Made by a program: the position numbers and the translations under genes
Shown: piece by piece, positions 1-13,700 of the stretch
Position numbering within the stretch: position 1 is the first letter of the stretch
Layout of the letters: each line of letters opens with the position of its first letter
Notes under the pieces: generated by a model
What the model was told of the DNA's origin: nothing
What the model saw: only the letters and a program-made list of their open reading frames with translations
The model's database searches: none
Source: Ciborinia camelliae
Taxonomy: Eukaryota > Ascomycota > Leotiomycetes > Helotiales > Sclerotiniaceae
Length of the DNA: 64,000 bases
Reading direction: 5' to 3'
Assembly: GCA_025890175.1 (NCBI GenBank)
Contig: JANPYM010000007.1
Coordinates: forward strand, 836,525-900,524

Positions 1-3000
1 CTTCATTTCTTCATTTCTTCACTTTTTCACTTTTTCACTTCTTCACTTCTTCACTTCTTCTTTCATTCTTTCATTTCATCCCTCCACATTTTCATTCACA
101 TCTTCATATCTTCATTTCACATCTTTATATATTCATTTCACTCCACCCCTTCATTTTTCACCTCTCCACATCTTCATCTCACCCCTCCACCCCTCCACAT
201 TTTCATTCATATCTTCCTTTCCTTTCCTTCCTTTCCTTTCCTTCCCTTCCCTTCCCTTCCCTTCTCATCTACCTCCCTACCTCCCTAACCCAATTAAAAA
301 ACTAAAAAGCCAAAAACCAAATATCAATCAATATATCTATAAATTGATAAATCCTATACTCTACTCTTTTCCTCTCTATCTATCCCTCCCTCACCCCTCT
401 CTCTTCCTCACCCCTTACCCCTCACCCCTCCAATCCCATCTCTTACCAACTACCCCGCCCTCACTTTTTAAATTCAAACTCTTTATATTTTTATATCTTT
501 ATTAGTATATAAAAAGGGGGCATAGTATAGATAGTATGGTATGGATAGTATGGTATGGATAGTATGGATAATATGGCATGATATGGCATGATATTTATTT
601 GATTGATTTGATTGATTTGATTGATTTGATTGATTGATTGGAAGAAAAAAATAAGATAAGATAAGATGGTGTAAAGAAGATACGGATAAGAGGGTATGAA
701 GAAGATGGATGATGGATGATGGATGAATTAGGTAGATGGAGATGGGGATGAGGATGAAGATGAAGATGAAGCTGAAGATGAGAAGGGGTTAGATTTTCTA
801 CTTTCACCCCTCCACCCCTCCACCCCTCCACCCCTCCACTCCTTCACTCCTCTACATTTTCATTTTTCATTCCAACTCACCTTATATTAATTTAAATATC
901 ATAAGTGAATCCTATACTCTATCTACCCCTCTCTTTTTAAATTCAAACTCTGTATAGATATTTAAGAGGGAGCATACATAGTACCTCATTAAAGAAAATC
1001 ACAAAGTCTATTGTAGACAAAATAGATGATTTATGGGGTTTTCTGGCTTTCTGTATTGTTTTTGAGGGGGGTTGGATTGTTTTTTTTTTTTTATATGGGA
1101 TAGAGGTTTTGAAGGGTGAATGAGATGGGATAAGGATGTTTTATTATTATTTTCCTCTCCATTCTCTATTCTTCATCTCCCTTTTTCCTCTTTATCCCCC
1201 ACATCCCTTTTCCCCCTCTTCTTCTTTTCCCTTTCTTTCTTTCTTCCCTCTTTTCTCCTCTTCCCTCTTTTCCCCTCTTCTCTCTCTTCCCCCTTTCCCC
1301 ATCTCCCTCATCCCATCCCCCCCCCAAAACAAATAAAAACAAACAACAACAAATTCCTCCATCCAATCCATCCATCCAATCCATCCATCCAATCCGTGGC
1401 TCTGCATATTTATTTATATATTTATACCGCTATGGGATTTGGATTATAATCGTGGGGTTAGGATTGGAATGGTGATACGGTTTAAGTGAATATTACAGAC
1501 AGACCTCGGGACTTCGGCATCCGGTCCATACAAGTACATGTAATAAGCTTCAGGTTCGGCTTCGATGGTTTATTTATTTAAGGACCAAATATACCCGACA
1601 GGACAGCTGGAGGTTTTATGGAAAGAGAGATCCTTTCACAACACGGAAAACTCGCAGTCTCTTGAGTAGAGCAGAGCAGAGTAGAGCAGAGTATCATTTC
1701 ACACGTATGTATGTAGTCTTTGGCGAACCTCAAGCGAGGGGGATTTCGAGATGATAGTGCGGGAAAAGTGTTTTCATTGGTTTTTACGCTGAGCTTTTGG
1801 TTTTGGGATGGATGAGAATGGAGAGTAGTGACGGCAGAAAATATCGATAACAATAATAGGATGAATGGATACTGACGAAAAAAATAAAAACAAAAATAAA
1901 AATTCAAATAAAATTCAAATAAGATGAGATTCCTGATAGATGATAGAGATATCTTCATTTCTCGCAATAGATCAAGCTTAAAACACCTAGATATAAGAAT
2001 GAAACCAACTCTATAAAATCCTGAACTGCTATGAAGACATTCGAATTCTTCAGTCTACGATCCCTATATTCGTTGCTCTATCATTACCTACCTACCTAGG
2101 TAACTTAAGTGATATCGATCTTTTTATGTATTAGGTAGGTATGGATTTTCGCTTGAGATTTTCCTTTTCCTTCTGCTCGGAACCTAGGTAATTGGAACGG
2201 GTTCCCTAGGCTGATATGGATGTGATGTGATTGGGTATAGAGTAAGCTTAACTTAATTCACTCGGATTGAATTGTGGAATGTTTTTGGGCTTAATTGTTA
2301 TTACCTAGTAAGGAAGATATCGAGAGAATCATTCGATAGATGAGGTAATCAACCTCGGTTCTCTCCTCAGACTACCTACCTCTTCTTAACTCTATTTAAG
2401 ACTTCCATAGGAATACTTAGCTGAGAATCATTAAACATGGTAGCAACAAAACCTCTTGTTTACCTATGGTGTCACTGTAGAAGGAGGCTGGGTATGTGGT
2501 ATGTAATATATATGGATATTGAGGAGGTGTTGGATAGATATCGTGGGAGATGGGAATATGGATTGGCTAGTAGGTCTGGTGGGTGGTTTTATATTATTAT
2601 CGCATGTTTATTTTATTGGAGTGTATTGGATGATATTAGATGATAATGATAATGATAATGCGTATATTTAATGATAATTCGTATAATGAATAATAATGAT
2701 AATAATATAAAGAACAATAATAACAAACAACAAACAACATAACAAATAACAAATAATAAAAGTAACTATCATCACCAATCCATCCATCCATCCATCCATC
2801 CATCATAATCCCACTCTACCCATCAATCTCATCCCATCAACCAACACGCCGAACGCAGAATACACAGAATCCCCCTCCCAAGCCTTCCAATCCTTCAAAC
2901 CCTAAGATCTCAAACTATGCTATCATTCGTACTCGCCACTTCAACCTGGAAGCAACCGATAAACGCGGAAAGAATTTCACGCCCTTATCCTCTGAGAGCA

Positions 3001-6000
3001 ACATTGTGTTCAAAGGTTCTTTTAATTCTTTGAGTTGTATATTGAATCTTATGTATAGATATATATATATACCTAGGTCTATATCTAGCGTGATTATCCT
3101 CCATACCCCGCACTGATCTTGGTGGCACTCATTCACTACCTACCTAGCGTAACTTCTCTTATCCATAGGTATCCATATTCAATCCCTTCTCAAAACTTAC
3201 CTACACAAGATTCGAGGTCTTTATTATAAAAGTCTTAATTAGCTATAGATAAACATACAATCTATATCTACATATGTTCCAGAACATTCATACCATAAAC
3301 AATATGCGAAAAGTCTATGGGGATTCTGGATTGCCATTTTCATTTGCATTTTCATTTTCATTTTCGATACTCTAGGTACCTACCTAGTACTATGTGGAAC
3401 TTCAATCTAATATCATTGTAATGAACCAAATACCATGCCATCTAGTAATATCATCTGAACTTATGGTTTAGTTAATGGATATATACGTAGTCGAATGATA
3501 GTCAATGGTTTTAACCACGATGATGGCAAGTTCGGGTTAATCATCCGGTTTTGGATGTATGTATTTACTTTCGAATTATAAATTATAATAATTGGGTTTA
3601 TGATCGTCTACCTAGTATCTCTGGGGTATTGATTAGTACTATCCCATCCTCCGAGAATATAGATCATCGATGACTTGCTATTGGATTACCATTCATTTTC
3701 CCCTGAACTCTTTGTTAGATAAATCACGTGCCTACGGCGCCGCTGCGGCGCTAGCTTGCGCTAGCGGGCTTATATAGTTGATCTATAGCATAGTTTTTAG
3801 AGCTTCGAGCCAAATACACTGAATACTATAGTACATTTGTTCTCCATCGTCCATGGTGATTCCAACAGTATCAGTTGAACTTTTTAAGGGGGAATGGATG
3901 GCTTGGACATTCTAGCTTCCATGCTACTCCGCCAAAGAATCAGGTTCTACAAATCGGCATATCATCGAGGCATAAAAGGGATCAATTGCTAATAATCAAA
4001 CTGCCAAAGACAGGTTAGATCAATGGAATAATTTGATTCCAGTACCTTGGTTAATTCGATTAGTTACATCAGGATGGTTTATGCGGTAGACGAATTTACC
4101 ATTAAGAGAAAGTATGTAACAGCAAATACTGACATGATAATTCAATAATGAAAATTATTTAAATGCGACAGCAATCTAATCTATATTGTTCGGATTATAT
4201 TCCTTGCCAGAGATACGGATTTTGGTTTTGAGAAAATAATTTGAATAGTATCTTTAGTAAATCATACAATATTCATCATGGGTGCGATGACTAAGTAGTG
4301 TTCTTTATAGATAGCTACATTCCTTACACATTCAGTGCGCCCTTTAAATAATGAGAAAAGCCCTGGTAGTATCGAAATTTCAGTTCTTGGGAGATTCACC
4401 TATTTCATTCAAGGACATCTGACATATCCATGACCTTCCCACAAATCTTACATCATTACCCCTCAAATAGCCGAGAAACTCCCCACACCAACAGAGTGAA
4501 TATCTTTCTTACCTTGTAAGAACATTTAACAATTCTCTCATACCTTGGATATAATAAAATAACTCGAGTATCCTTATGATGGAAATTGGAAAGAAAAGGG
4601 TTGGACTCTCAATAAAAAATAAAAGGAGCGAAGAATGAGAGTCTTGGAAATCACTTCGGAGACTGTTCAGAAGTCGATATCTGCGGGTGCTGGTGTAACT
4701 CTGTATCCTCCTCCTCTTCATCCTCTAATAGTGATAAAAGGTTGCTGTACAAATATAGATCAAAAACAACAAAAGGGTCGAGAGTAGAGGGATCTTTGAC
4801 TTAAACTTTACACCTAACAAGTTAATCACTTGGGTGTTTGAGAAAATGGGAAGAGGCCTAGTAAGTAAAATTAGAAAGAACGAGAGTGATTCCATCCGAT
4901 CAAATTAGATCAGTGTCCTAGTGTCGTCTCATGATTCCATTTCTATAAATGTCCTTCCGGCAAGACATCTTTCACACCAAAAACTCATATTAGCTGAGAA
5001 ACAGCCTTTAGGTGGTAAGATACAATGAAAATTGACCAAAACTTCCGCTGGAAGCTTGGGGAGTAAACTATGGTCACTATTTTCAGCTAAGGTCTACAGT
5101 ATTCGTCCATTCGATGGCTGTAAATTGAAAATCGGGAAATCGATAACAAATACGACTCAAAAACCATTGACGGAAACGTAAAGAGACAAAGATAGTTTCT
5201 GTTATGTGACAACTTCCGTTATAGCATTTTTTTGGTTTTCATTGCATAGTAATATTCATAGCAAGAATCAATTTGTTTTGGTTCCCGTTTTGCTTCTACG
5301 ATAAGTCTCTTCGAAATAATACCGAGTCTCCCGATTTGTGATATCATTGATCAGTGTTGGTATGGTTTCTGAGATAGAGAGTTGAGTGCTACGAGGAGCT
5401 TATATGCACGTAGGATGGTTCATGTAATCACGTATCCAATTCACTAGTATCGCAACATACCTTGACATTCATCTTGCGGTTCTCCACCACAGTCTATAAG
5501 AGGAATAGCCACTCCTCAGCCTTCTATCATTCCAGCACAAATACCTAGTAGACACCGAGGTCAACATGATCGCAACTCCTCAAGATGGTATAAAAGGCGC
5601 GCAATTTTCAACAACTATTCCAACAAACTCAAGTGGATAGAAATCACTGAGGCATGGGAGCAAGGTTATCGGCATCTCTCTCTGGCGATCGATCCTGTGA
5701 TACATCCTTTCTACCACGTCAAAATCATCAAGTATCGATATTTCCACTCACTACTATCCCCCCCCAGTTTACTATCAAGAAAGAAAGTGAAAAAATAATA
5801 TTTTTGTGATAGCGACCAGAAACAAGGGATTATAACATGTTAATTGACATCAGATAACTTATACTTCAGATCCGACGAACTAAAAATGTCATGTCCAACT
5901 CAAGTCCGAGTAGACGAGGAATCACAATGAAGCTAAACCAACGATAAAGCATCACCACCCTCGATACCACAATTATGTAGCTATCCTGGAGTCCAGAATG

Positions 6001-6877
6001 GGGGGGAGAAGTCCGCCCTTAAATAAGGCATGCTAGACCTCGCTCCCATACCTACTCTTCTCTACTCCTTCATACTGATCTACACTTTCAAGCTCAGGGA
6101 ATGTCCCAGTGAATATCAACAAACAATTAATCAGCATATCCACAACTTGATTGCTCATCCTTCTATATAAGAATTAAGATTCCGCGAGATTTCCTACAAG
6201 CAAAGACATGAAAATTCGCACCAAATAAGACTTATGGTGTGTGTGGCCTAGCTTTGTGCAACAAGATCGTAGTTAAAGTTTGTTTGTCTATTGATTCATA
6301 TTCAAACGTCTGTAGAATCAATACTTCATCTAAACAGTTATACTCTCGTCCCATTTCCATCTTCTCAGACAACCCTGATAAGAATCTATAAATGATGGTA
6401 ATGACAATATCGACAATACTTCTGGAAAGGAGCAAAACCAAAATCATAACAATACTCTCGTTCTCCTTGCTCTCTGGACTTGTATCAACAAATTCTAGTG
6501 TGGCGTAACAATCCGCGGTATCACCCAACCATAGTTTCAAAATTTTCATCTTTCATGCCTTTGATGATGAAGCTTCTAAAGTCTTGAGTTCTTTTATAAC
6601 CCATTCTCCCAACAGACACACAAAATGGAAAAGCTTGAGTGAAATTGATTGCTTGGGTGCAGCCAGAAATTCACCAATTATCACATATACCTACGGACTT
6701 TCTATAAGTAACGAATCTAATGATTCCCAGGTAGAATAAGAGATATACATTTTCAGCGGACTGATTGTATGTACCTGGACTATGAGAGAATCAATAGTTA
6801 TAAAGAGCGTGTATATAAAAAAGTAACGACCCAAAACTCCTTATCCAACATCACCAAGAACTTCCGCCATACAAACC
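1..6877. other. Gene-free intergenic region with simple repeats
   Basis: No reading frame here looks like a conserved protein. Positions 1-260 are a CT-rich tract built from TTCAC/TTCAT and CTTCC units. About 595-640 is a GATT/GATTT microsatellite, 1140-1320 a long pyrimidine tract, 2778-2804 a CATC repeat, and 3339-3364 a CATTTT repeat. A GC-rich palindromic island sits at about 3729-3771. A 105-residue minus-strand frame at 6232-6549 is open but resembles nothing I know and lacks low-complexity bias; I leave it uncalled. Confidence 0.7.
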
Positions 6878-7716
6878 TCACCAATCCAAAATCCCATCCT
6901 TTCCAACAATTTTCCCAAAATCCTCATCCCTCTCCCCTTCAACCACACTCCTAATAATTAACCCACCTCTAGATGGATGATCACAACCCATCTTATACGA
7001 CATCTCTGGTCCCAAACCCCCAAGATTCGTAGCACACATCCCCGGTCCAACAGCCCAAACCTTCACTCCATCTGCTTTCAACTTATGATTCCAATTCAAC
7101 ATCAACATATTCAATGCTGTCTTTGAACATCTATACCCAATCGTTTCGAACCCTATTTTCTTTGGCCATCCAGCTGGTTGTGATGGTGTTGGGAAATATT
7201 TTTTTGAGGCTTGATTGATGGCAGAAAGACCTGTGACAAATACTAGGCGTGGATCTTGAGATTTGAAGAGGAGAGGTATGAATGTTTCAGTTAGGACATG
7301 TGTTCCGGCTACATTAACATCGTAGGCATTATTGAAGCATTTGCGAAGAGTTCCTTTTCCATTGATATATGCGATATCGAAGGTTGCGCCTGTGAGAGCA
7401 TATGTTAGTTTTGTTTTCAGATATGTGGACATGAAGGGGTAAATATATACCATCATTATTAACCAAAGAATCAACCCTTCCATGCTTCTCCTTAACCGTC
7501 TCAAAGGCCTTATCAATACTCTCATCACTCACAAGATCAACCTCGAGTATCTCAATTGTATTCGTTGTCTTCGGAACTTCTTTCTTCAAATCATCAACTG
7601 CAACTTGAGCTTTCTCCAAAGAGCGAGCCCCGAAGAGGATATGATAAGGTTTGTTGGATTGAAGGAAGGCTGACTGCTTCATAGCCTATACCACCGTTTG
7701 CGCCTGTGGATGCCAT
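6878..7716 (-). pseudogene. Short-chain dehydrogenase/reductase (SDR), apparently decayed at the N-terminus
   Basis: Classical SDR NAD(P)-dependent oxidoreductase related to the carbonyl-reductase-like fungal SDRs; substrate unknown. The best start is the ATG at 7716, giving MASTGANGGIG, which holds the TGxxxGxG cofactor loop. About twelve codons later the frame breaks: one surplus C in the CAGCC at about 7667-7671 shifts the rest (FLQSNKPYH onward) into another frame. The beta-1 strand that normally precedes TGA is also missing, and I found no upstream exon supplying it. An intron at 7450-7390 (61 nt, GTATAT donor, CACAG acceptor) joins NNDG to ATFD; the usual NNAG motif is thus NNDG. The catalytic YxxxK is present as YRCSK, and the frame then runs to the stop at 6878. 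A gene model starting at the internal ATG at 7682 would lack the nucleotide-binding loop. Sequencing error remains possible. Confidence 0.72.
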
Positions 7717-10700
7717 TTTCGATATTTGATTTGGAAATTGAGGGGTAGTCGTCTGAAATGTTTGTTTGAAAAGATAGTTGATCTGCTGCTCTGTGGTTTA
7801 GCATTCTATCTGTCAGTGAAATATACAGGTTCTTTTTAGCAATTCCATCTTTGATTTTACATCATGAATGGACCGAAATCCGGATCTAGCACAAACTCCT
7901 TGTGAAGGTCATTAGATTTCTCGATAATCATCATCTTTGACACGGAGTAATTTTGAGGCTTCATTCGAAGCTTTGTTGAAGCTGTTTTATCAGAGAGTTG
8001 TTTCCTTTTTTGGGAGATACGACCGAGGAAACAAACTTTCTGTCTTATCAGAGGGGGTTTTCTCTTTTAAGATGCACTGCGGCTGAAGGCTGAATTCTTT
8101 GAGCCATACTGCATCAGGAGATACTCTCGAGGTGAATCTGCTTGCTTGATTAAAAATCTTGCCAAGGCGGGAACAAAAGATCGAGGTTACTCTGAATAAG
8201 CTTAGCGCTAGCGCCGGGTAACGACCCCCCATCGGAATTAAGAACCTCACATATCTTACCTCCTTGCCTCCATTTAGATGTTCAACGACGAAGCATAAAT
8301 TCTTCCGCGATAGATAATACACAATGAACCAAAAACATCTTCAAATTCCTAGTCAAAAACTTCTTATGGGGTCTTCAAGGGTGTCAGTACGGAAACGGAG
8401 ATTTTATAATTTGAGAACTTTATCATACAGCGTGATCGTTGAACTCCATGACAGTTATCCTTCTATAGGATATTATCTGAAGCAAGGCTTCGAGTATCTG
8501 TTACTATTATATAGTTATGATTAAAATGACAATAATAGTCATGATGACGGTGAGAGAGGTTCTAGCATCGACAATAATCCTCATGGATTGTATCATCCTA
8601 TGGTTCTGATCGGCTATGCAACCTCCAAAACTCTAGCCCCTTCAACAAAATAAAAGATCCGGTGATACTTTCTGCGTTTGATTAAGATCGTGGTCTTGAT
8701 TACTCTTGAACTCCTTATTCATATGATCTATCGGGTCATTTATGTTGTTAGACTTTCGATAAGCCTTTTTTAAAGTACCAGCTATTCCGTTCTTAACAGA
8801 TATCCAACGTTGATTCTGTCTACATTTCCCCCCTATCCACACAGGAGAGGATGTTTAATGAAGCTATTATTCGCTTTGTACTGATCGTAAAGTTCCATAT
8901 TTCACTCACTCCGCTCATTGATCCCAAGTTGACCAGACCAGGCTCAACATCTTCATCATTCACTCATCCCCATCTCCTTCAACCTTCAACATAAACAATT
9001 CAATACAAAAGACACCGCGCCATCACCTTCACTATGAAAAGTTGGTATGGACGAACGCAACTCCAGAGGTTTACCCATTGAGTTCGATTCTATCCGATAT
9101 CCAAATCTTTCAATCTATCCTACGCTTCTAGGTCTTGGCTTGATCTATAGTCATGTCATCCCATTTCATTGCAATCCTGTCCGATCATGGCACTACTCCA
9201 ACCAAGTGACAACAATTGAATTCCTGCAATATTAATAAAAGCACTGTCACTATTTCCTATCGCTACCAGTTTTCATTCCTTCACCCTTGAGAAAGAACAA
9301 TAGATTACTTTTTGAGTCCAGATTAGAGGATCGAAGACAATAGCCCAGGATTTAGAAATTCGGGTATTTGAATCATCGATTGCAGCTCACCATGAATTAT
9401 TTCCAATCAAAATTCTTCATCCACCTCTTGCATGTACAGGACCTTGAACTTCAACCAAGTATATTTGCCACTGCGGGGTAAATTTATTCTGAATGTGGGT
9501 AAGTGAGGGGTATATTCATTCACTATCTTTCTAAGCTTAATATGCTCAACCTGAACCATATCATACAATCCCATATCCCATCGTATTCTACCCTTTACCC
9601 AATTGAACTCCAATATAATGAAGTGAATCATCGTCTCCTCACACGTTTCTTCCCCCAATTCCCATTTCTCCTAGCTCCAAACCTCACCATTAGCATTCCA
9701 TCCTTTTCGAACATTCCCCTCTATCTATGTAAGCCACCGCTCTCCCCTCTTATACCTCCTCAACCCTCTAGATCAATCATTCTGTTATGTTCAGTGGTAT
9801 AGTCAAGATTCAGATCAAACAATCAAGATCTTGGGGCTCTGTACCACTTTCGAATCCCTATTCTGATGTTGTTGTTTTGCGCTCTCTACAAGAAATACCA
9901 AAATTCCAACATGGGTTGGATATATGTCTAATGTATAATGAATCATATTTTATTGACAATGATCATCCAATCAAGTGACAACATCCAAATGAACTCTCAC
10001 ATCTTCAACGTACCACTACTTTCTACCATTGTCAATATATATTATTCCCTTGAAGTTCTCATCTCAAATATTCCAACCCATTCACCACCCACAGAACCCC
10101 CCTAAACCGCCTTTTCATCACGGTACTTAGGTAGTATGCAATGATCCCGATTCCCGAGAACTTGCGGGACATTGCCAGAACTCCCCTTTGAACAAAGTGC
10201 AGGTAAACATAATTACATTGTTATTTTCATTTTTCCCTCCGCTGAAGTCTTTTTTCCCAAGCCTACTTTTAACTTTGGGTGAGATCATGAGGGGTATCTT
10301 GTTTCAAATTATCTATTCGCTAACTTTCTCATTTCCATCCACTCTTACAACTCCTACCCCTCTCTCCATTTTCTAATCTCTATTGTCTTAACCTCAGCAA
10401 GCTCAACATCCCCTCTGGGGGATAACCCTTCGCCATAACCCCTCCCTTTCTATCTAAATAAACCTACCACTCTCCTACTCTCCCGCCTCTCCCCGAAACA
10501 GAGACAAAGACATCAATTTTGATTTTAAGTCCAAGTTCGAGTCCGAGTCCAGCTCTCAACTTCCATCTCACCTTATTACATTACTCTTTATCTCATCTTC
10601 ACTATCTCAATATCAGATATTAGATTCTTTCCCCTAAATTTCTATAATAGATTTCTAAATTTGCAGGAGATAACATGAGATAAGATGGGAGGGGAGGGGA

Positions 10701-13700
10701 AGGGAAGGAAATAAAGAGGCGGTTGAGAGGGTGTAGGGAAGCAGGATAGCTAGATAATGGATAGATAGAGAGAGTTGTTGAATATTTCGTTAGAATCCAA
10801 AGGGGTTCTGGACCCGGGTTACATATATTACTTTGGATTATACACTCCTGCCAATGTTCTTGATGTTTTGGGTTGGCGAGTTTGGGGGGGGGAAGGTAGG
10901 GGAAATATAAACCTGTGTAAGGTAGGTCTGAGAGTGAACATTGACGAATCCGTCCAAAATTGTATTAAATAAAATCGGGAGATACTTGTTTGTGATTTCA
11001 TTTCATTTCATTCAATTTCATACCATAACTTTAGATACATGATCATGGGCCATCACTACCATACAGTCATCGTAGTCGATTGATCTACTTTTAATATTAT
11101 TCTGAATTCTGATGGATTGAAATCGTTCTCGCCAATGAGGAAATAATATACATCAGATATCTAGGTATCGCATCAGGACTTCCAATATATACAGTACTTC
11201 TTCTTATCAGTCCCCTCCCTCCTTCCCCCCGATTTTTGGGGTTCGACTTGAGTTTTAGTATCGGTATAACCTCATTGGTCTGAGAGGGGATAAATGCTAG
11301 ATGCAAGCTGGAACGATGCAAACAGAATGGATGCAAGCAGGAAGCAAAATAAGAAGAGAGAGGGAAAGGGAAGACGTCGAAATATATATATCTTATATGA
11401 TAGGGTATGATAAACAAACGATCACTTGATGATCTATGATATTGCATAATAGATATTTTTTGAGCATTCCCGATCTCACAGGAGGTAGAGGATGACAGAT
11501 AGCATTTACTACAACATTAAAAAATCTAGGTAGCTTCACTTGAGCTTTGAAGCCATATCATCCATCTATTGCTCAGATCTATCCAAAATCCAAGGTCCAA
11601 CTCCATTTGAACAGCACAGGGAGCAGATGACCACGAAAACCATATATTACACGTGGGTACTGTACTGGGATAAAGATCTCCATGTCCATGGTGATGAATT
11701 TGAGGTTGGTGTTGGTGTTGGAGTTAGGTTAGTGGGTATAAGTTATGAGGTGATGAGATTGATCATTCCCAGGATGAGATGAGTCCATCATACCATGCCA
11801 TACCATTCCATTCTATGAACGAATAACCTATCACTTGCTTCAAAGTTCAACCAACCTTCACACAAAACTATAGCGATGAAAACCCGACAACAATGGAGTA
11901 GAGACAATGTGGCCACTGACCATGCAGCAATTAGTACACATCGGGCCGTCCGGTCGCGTCACGTCGGGTGTCATCTTACTTTAGCCTTGAATCTAATCTT
12001 GCCTTGCCTTGCGTGAGCCGGTGTGAGGTGGAATAAGAATAAGGTTATCTAACTTCCAAGTAAGAATGCGTACGTGCGTGTCGCCGTGTAGTATACGCAA
12101 CCACGTTGAGAGGTGACGAGGAAACTTTAATACAATTTTGATATGCACGTGAGGTGAGGTGGAGAATTTTCGTCACGCCTTGCGAGAATAAGTACCTATT
12201 AAGATGATGATGAATTGATGATGGATAGAATGCAGGGGCTGATGGAACCGTCACGGCGTCATTCAATAGTATTATTTAAAACCCTTTTTTCTTTCGTAAA
12301 AATTGTGGATTGGCGAGGGGTAGACAGCAGGCAGCAAAAACATATCGTGGCAGTGGCACTGTGCAGTGTGGAATCTGTGGATGTGAGACACAGTGACAGA
12401 TGGTATATAAACTAATGAGACAAAAACTCATGTTAACATTTGTATCCACTTTAACGATTCGGGGATGGGAAGTACAAATACCGGTATCATTTTACGCTTA
12501 TAGTGGATCTCATGGTCTATTGAAAAGGACTAGCATAGTAGATAACCATATTTGGCCGATTTTAAGATGGAATTATAGGACTAAAAGCTGAATGCGAAAA
12601 GATTGATTGGTTAGATTCGTAAGCTTAGTTCGTTCCATCCGAAAAGAAATTTATGTAGCAAGATCCGGCATCTTGGTAGCGATTATGCCATGCCATGTCA
12701 GTAGACGATGATACCTAGATATGTAGATCAAGATTCAATACGGCACATCCGTACGCGTCAGTTCATCGACAAGAAGTGGGAGGTAAAGGTCTAGATTTTC
12801 TATCTTGGCCATTATTCTCTTCTCTTCTCTTCAAATAATATCATGAAATCTCACTGAAATGAAATAATGAAAGAAACTTCCTCCCATATCAATCTGATAT
12901 TCTCTCTACCCACCCTACCAAATCTACCCATGTACAAAAGACAAAAAACACAACAGTGCTCATTCCATCAAATCATGACGATTCACGAATCACCAGGTTT
13001 GATATTACAGTGACACACAAGTGACATAACAGCAGTAAGTGCTTGACCACCAAATGTGCAGTGCACGAGAAAAACCCAGAAATTTTAATCACATGCATCA
13101 AGATGATCATTTTGCCTTATACCATAGAGTACTAGTACGAATATTTGCGCCCGTGAGGAAAATTGTAAAGGTAAGATAAATTAAAGAAGACGCGTAACCT
13201 TCCTTGAAGGGATGAAGGGATGAACTCTCAGGTTCGGTTAACCTTATCGGCTTCAACCTAAGACAAGAAAAAAAAGAGCCTCATCCATCTCATTAATCTT
13301 TAAGACTAGGCTAACCCGGTAGATATAAATGAAGAAGCTATGACTATTTGAACTAGCTGAATAAAGGACATGTCGCGAGGCTTTTGGAAAGTTTGAAACA
13401 CTTTTTTTTTCGGAAACTTGAAGCCTTGGAGCAGGAGGGAACTTTAAAACTTGACATGAAAATGTCTCAGATTAATTGCGTCGTCAAATTTCTTGGGTTT
13501 TAAGCGCCCAAAGCTATGGATAATCATGTCGACATATAAAAGTTAAATAAGGATAAGCATCAAACACCAAATTGTACACGCAGAGAGATTTATATTGAGC
13601 TCGGTGCGTAAGGTTAAAAGTGGCGGTGGCGGATCTATATTCCAAACAACATCACTACTGATGTAAATGGATTTTGAGATGTAACTACACAGCTACAGCC

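Noticed and set aside
1..260. CT-rich start as a telomere-proximal repeat
   Set aside because: Units are TTCAC/TTCAT, not TTAGGG; ordinary microsatellite DNA.
6232..6549. 105-residue minus-strand frame
   Set aside because: No homology that I recognise, no supporting exon and typical of chance frames in this AT-rich DNA.
9785..9862. tRNA-like sequence (GTTCAGTGGTATAGT near a TTCGAATCCC)
   Set aside because: The T-arm has no pairing 5' stem and the acceptor ends do not match, so it is not a functional tRNA; at best it is a degraded relic or chance.
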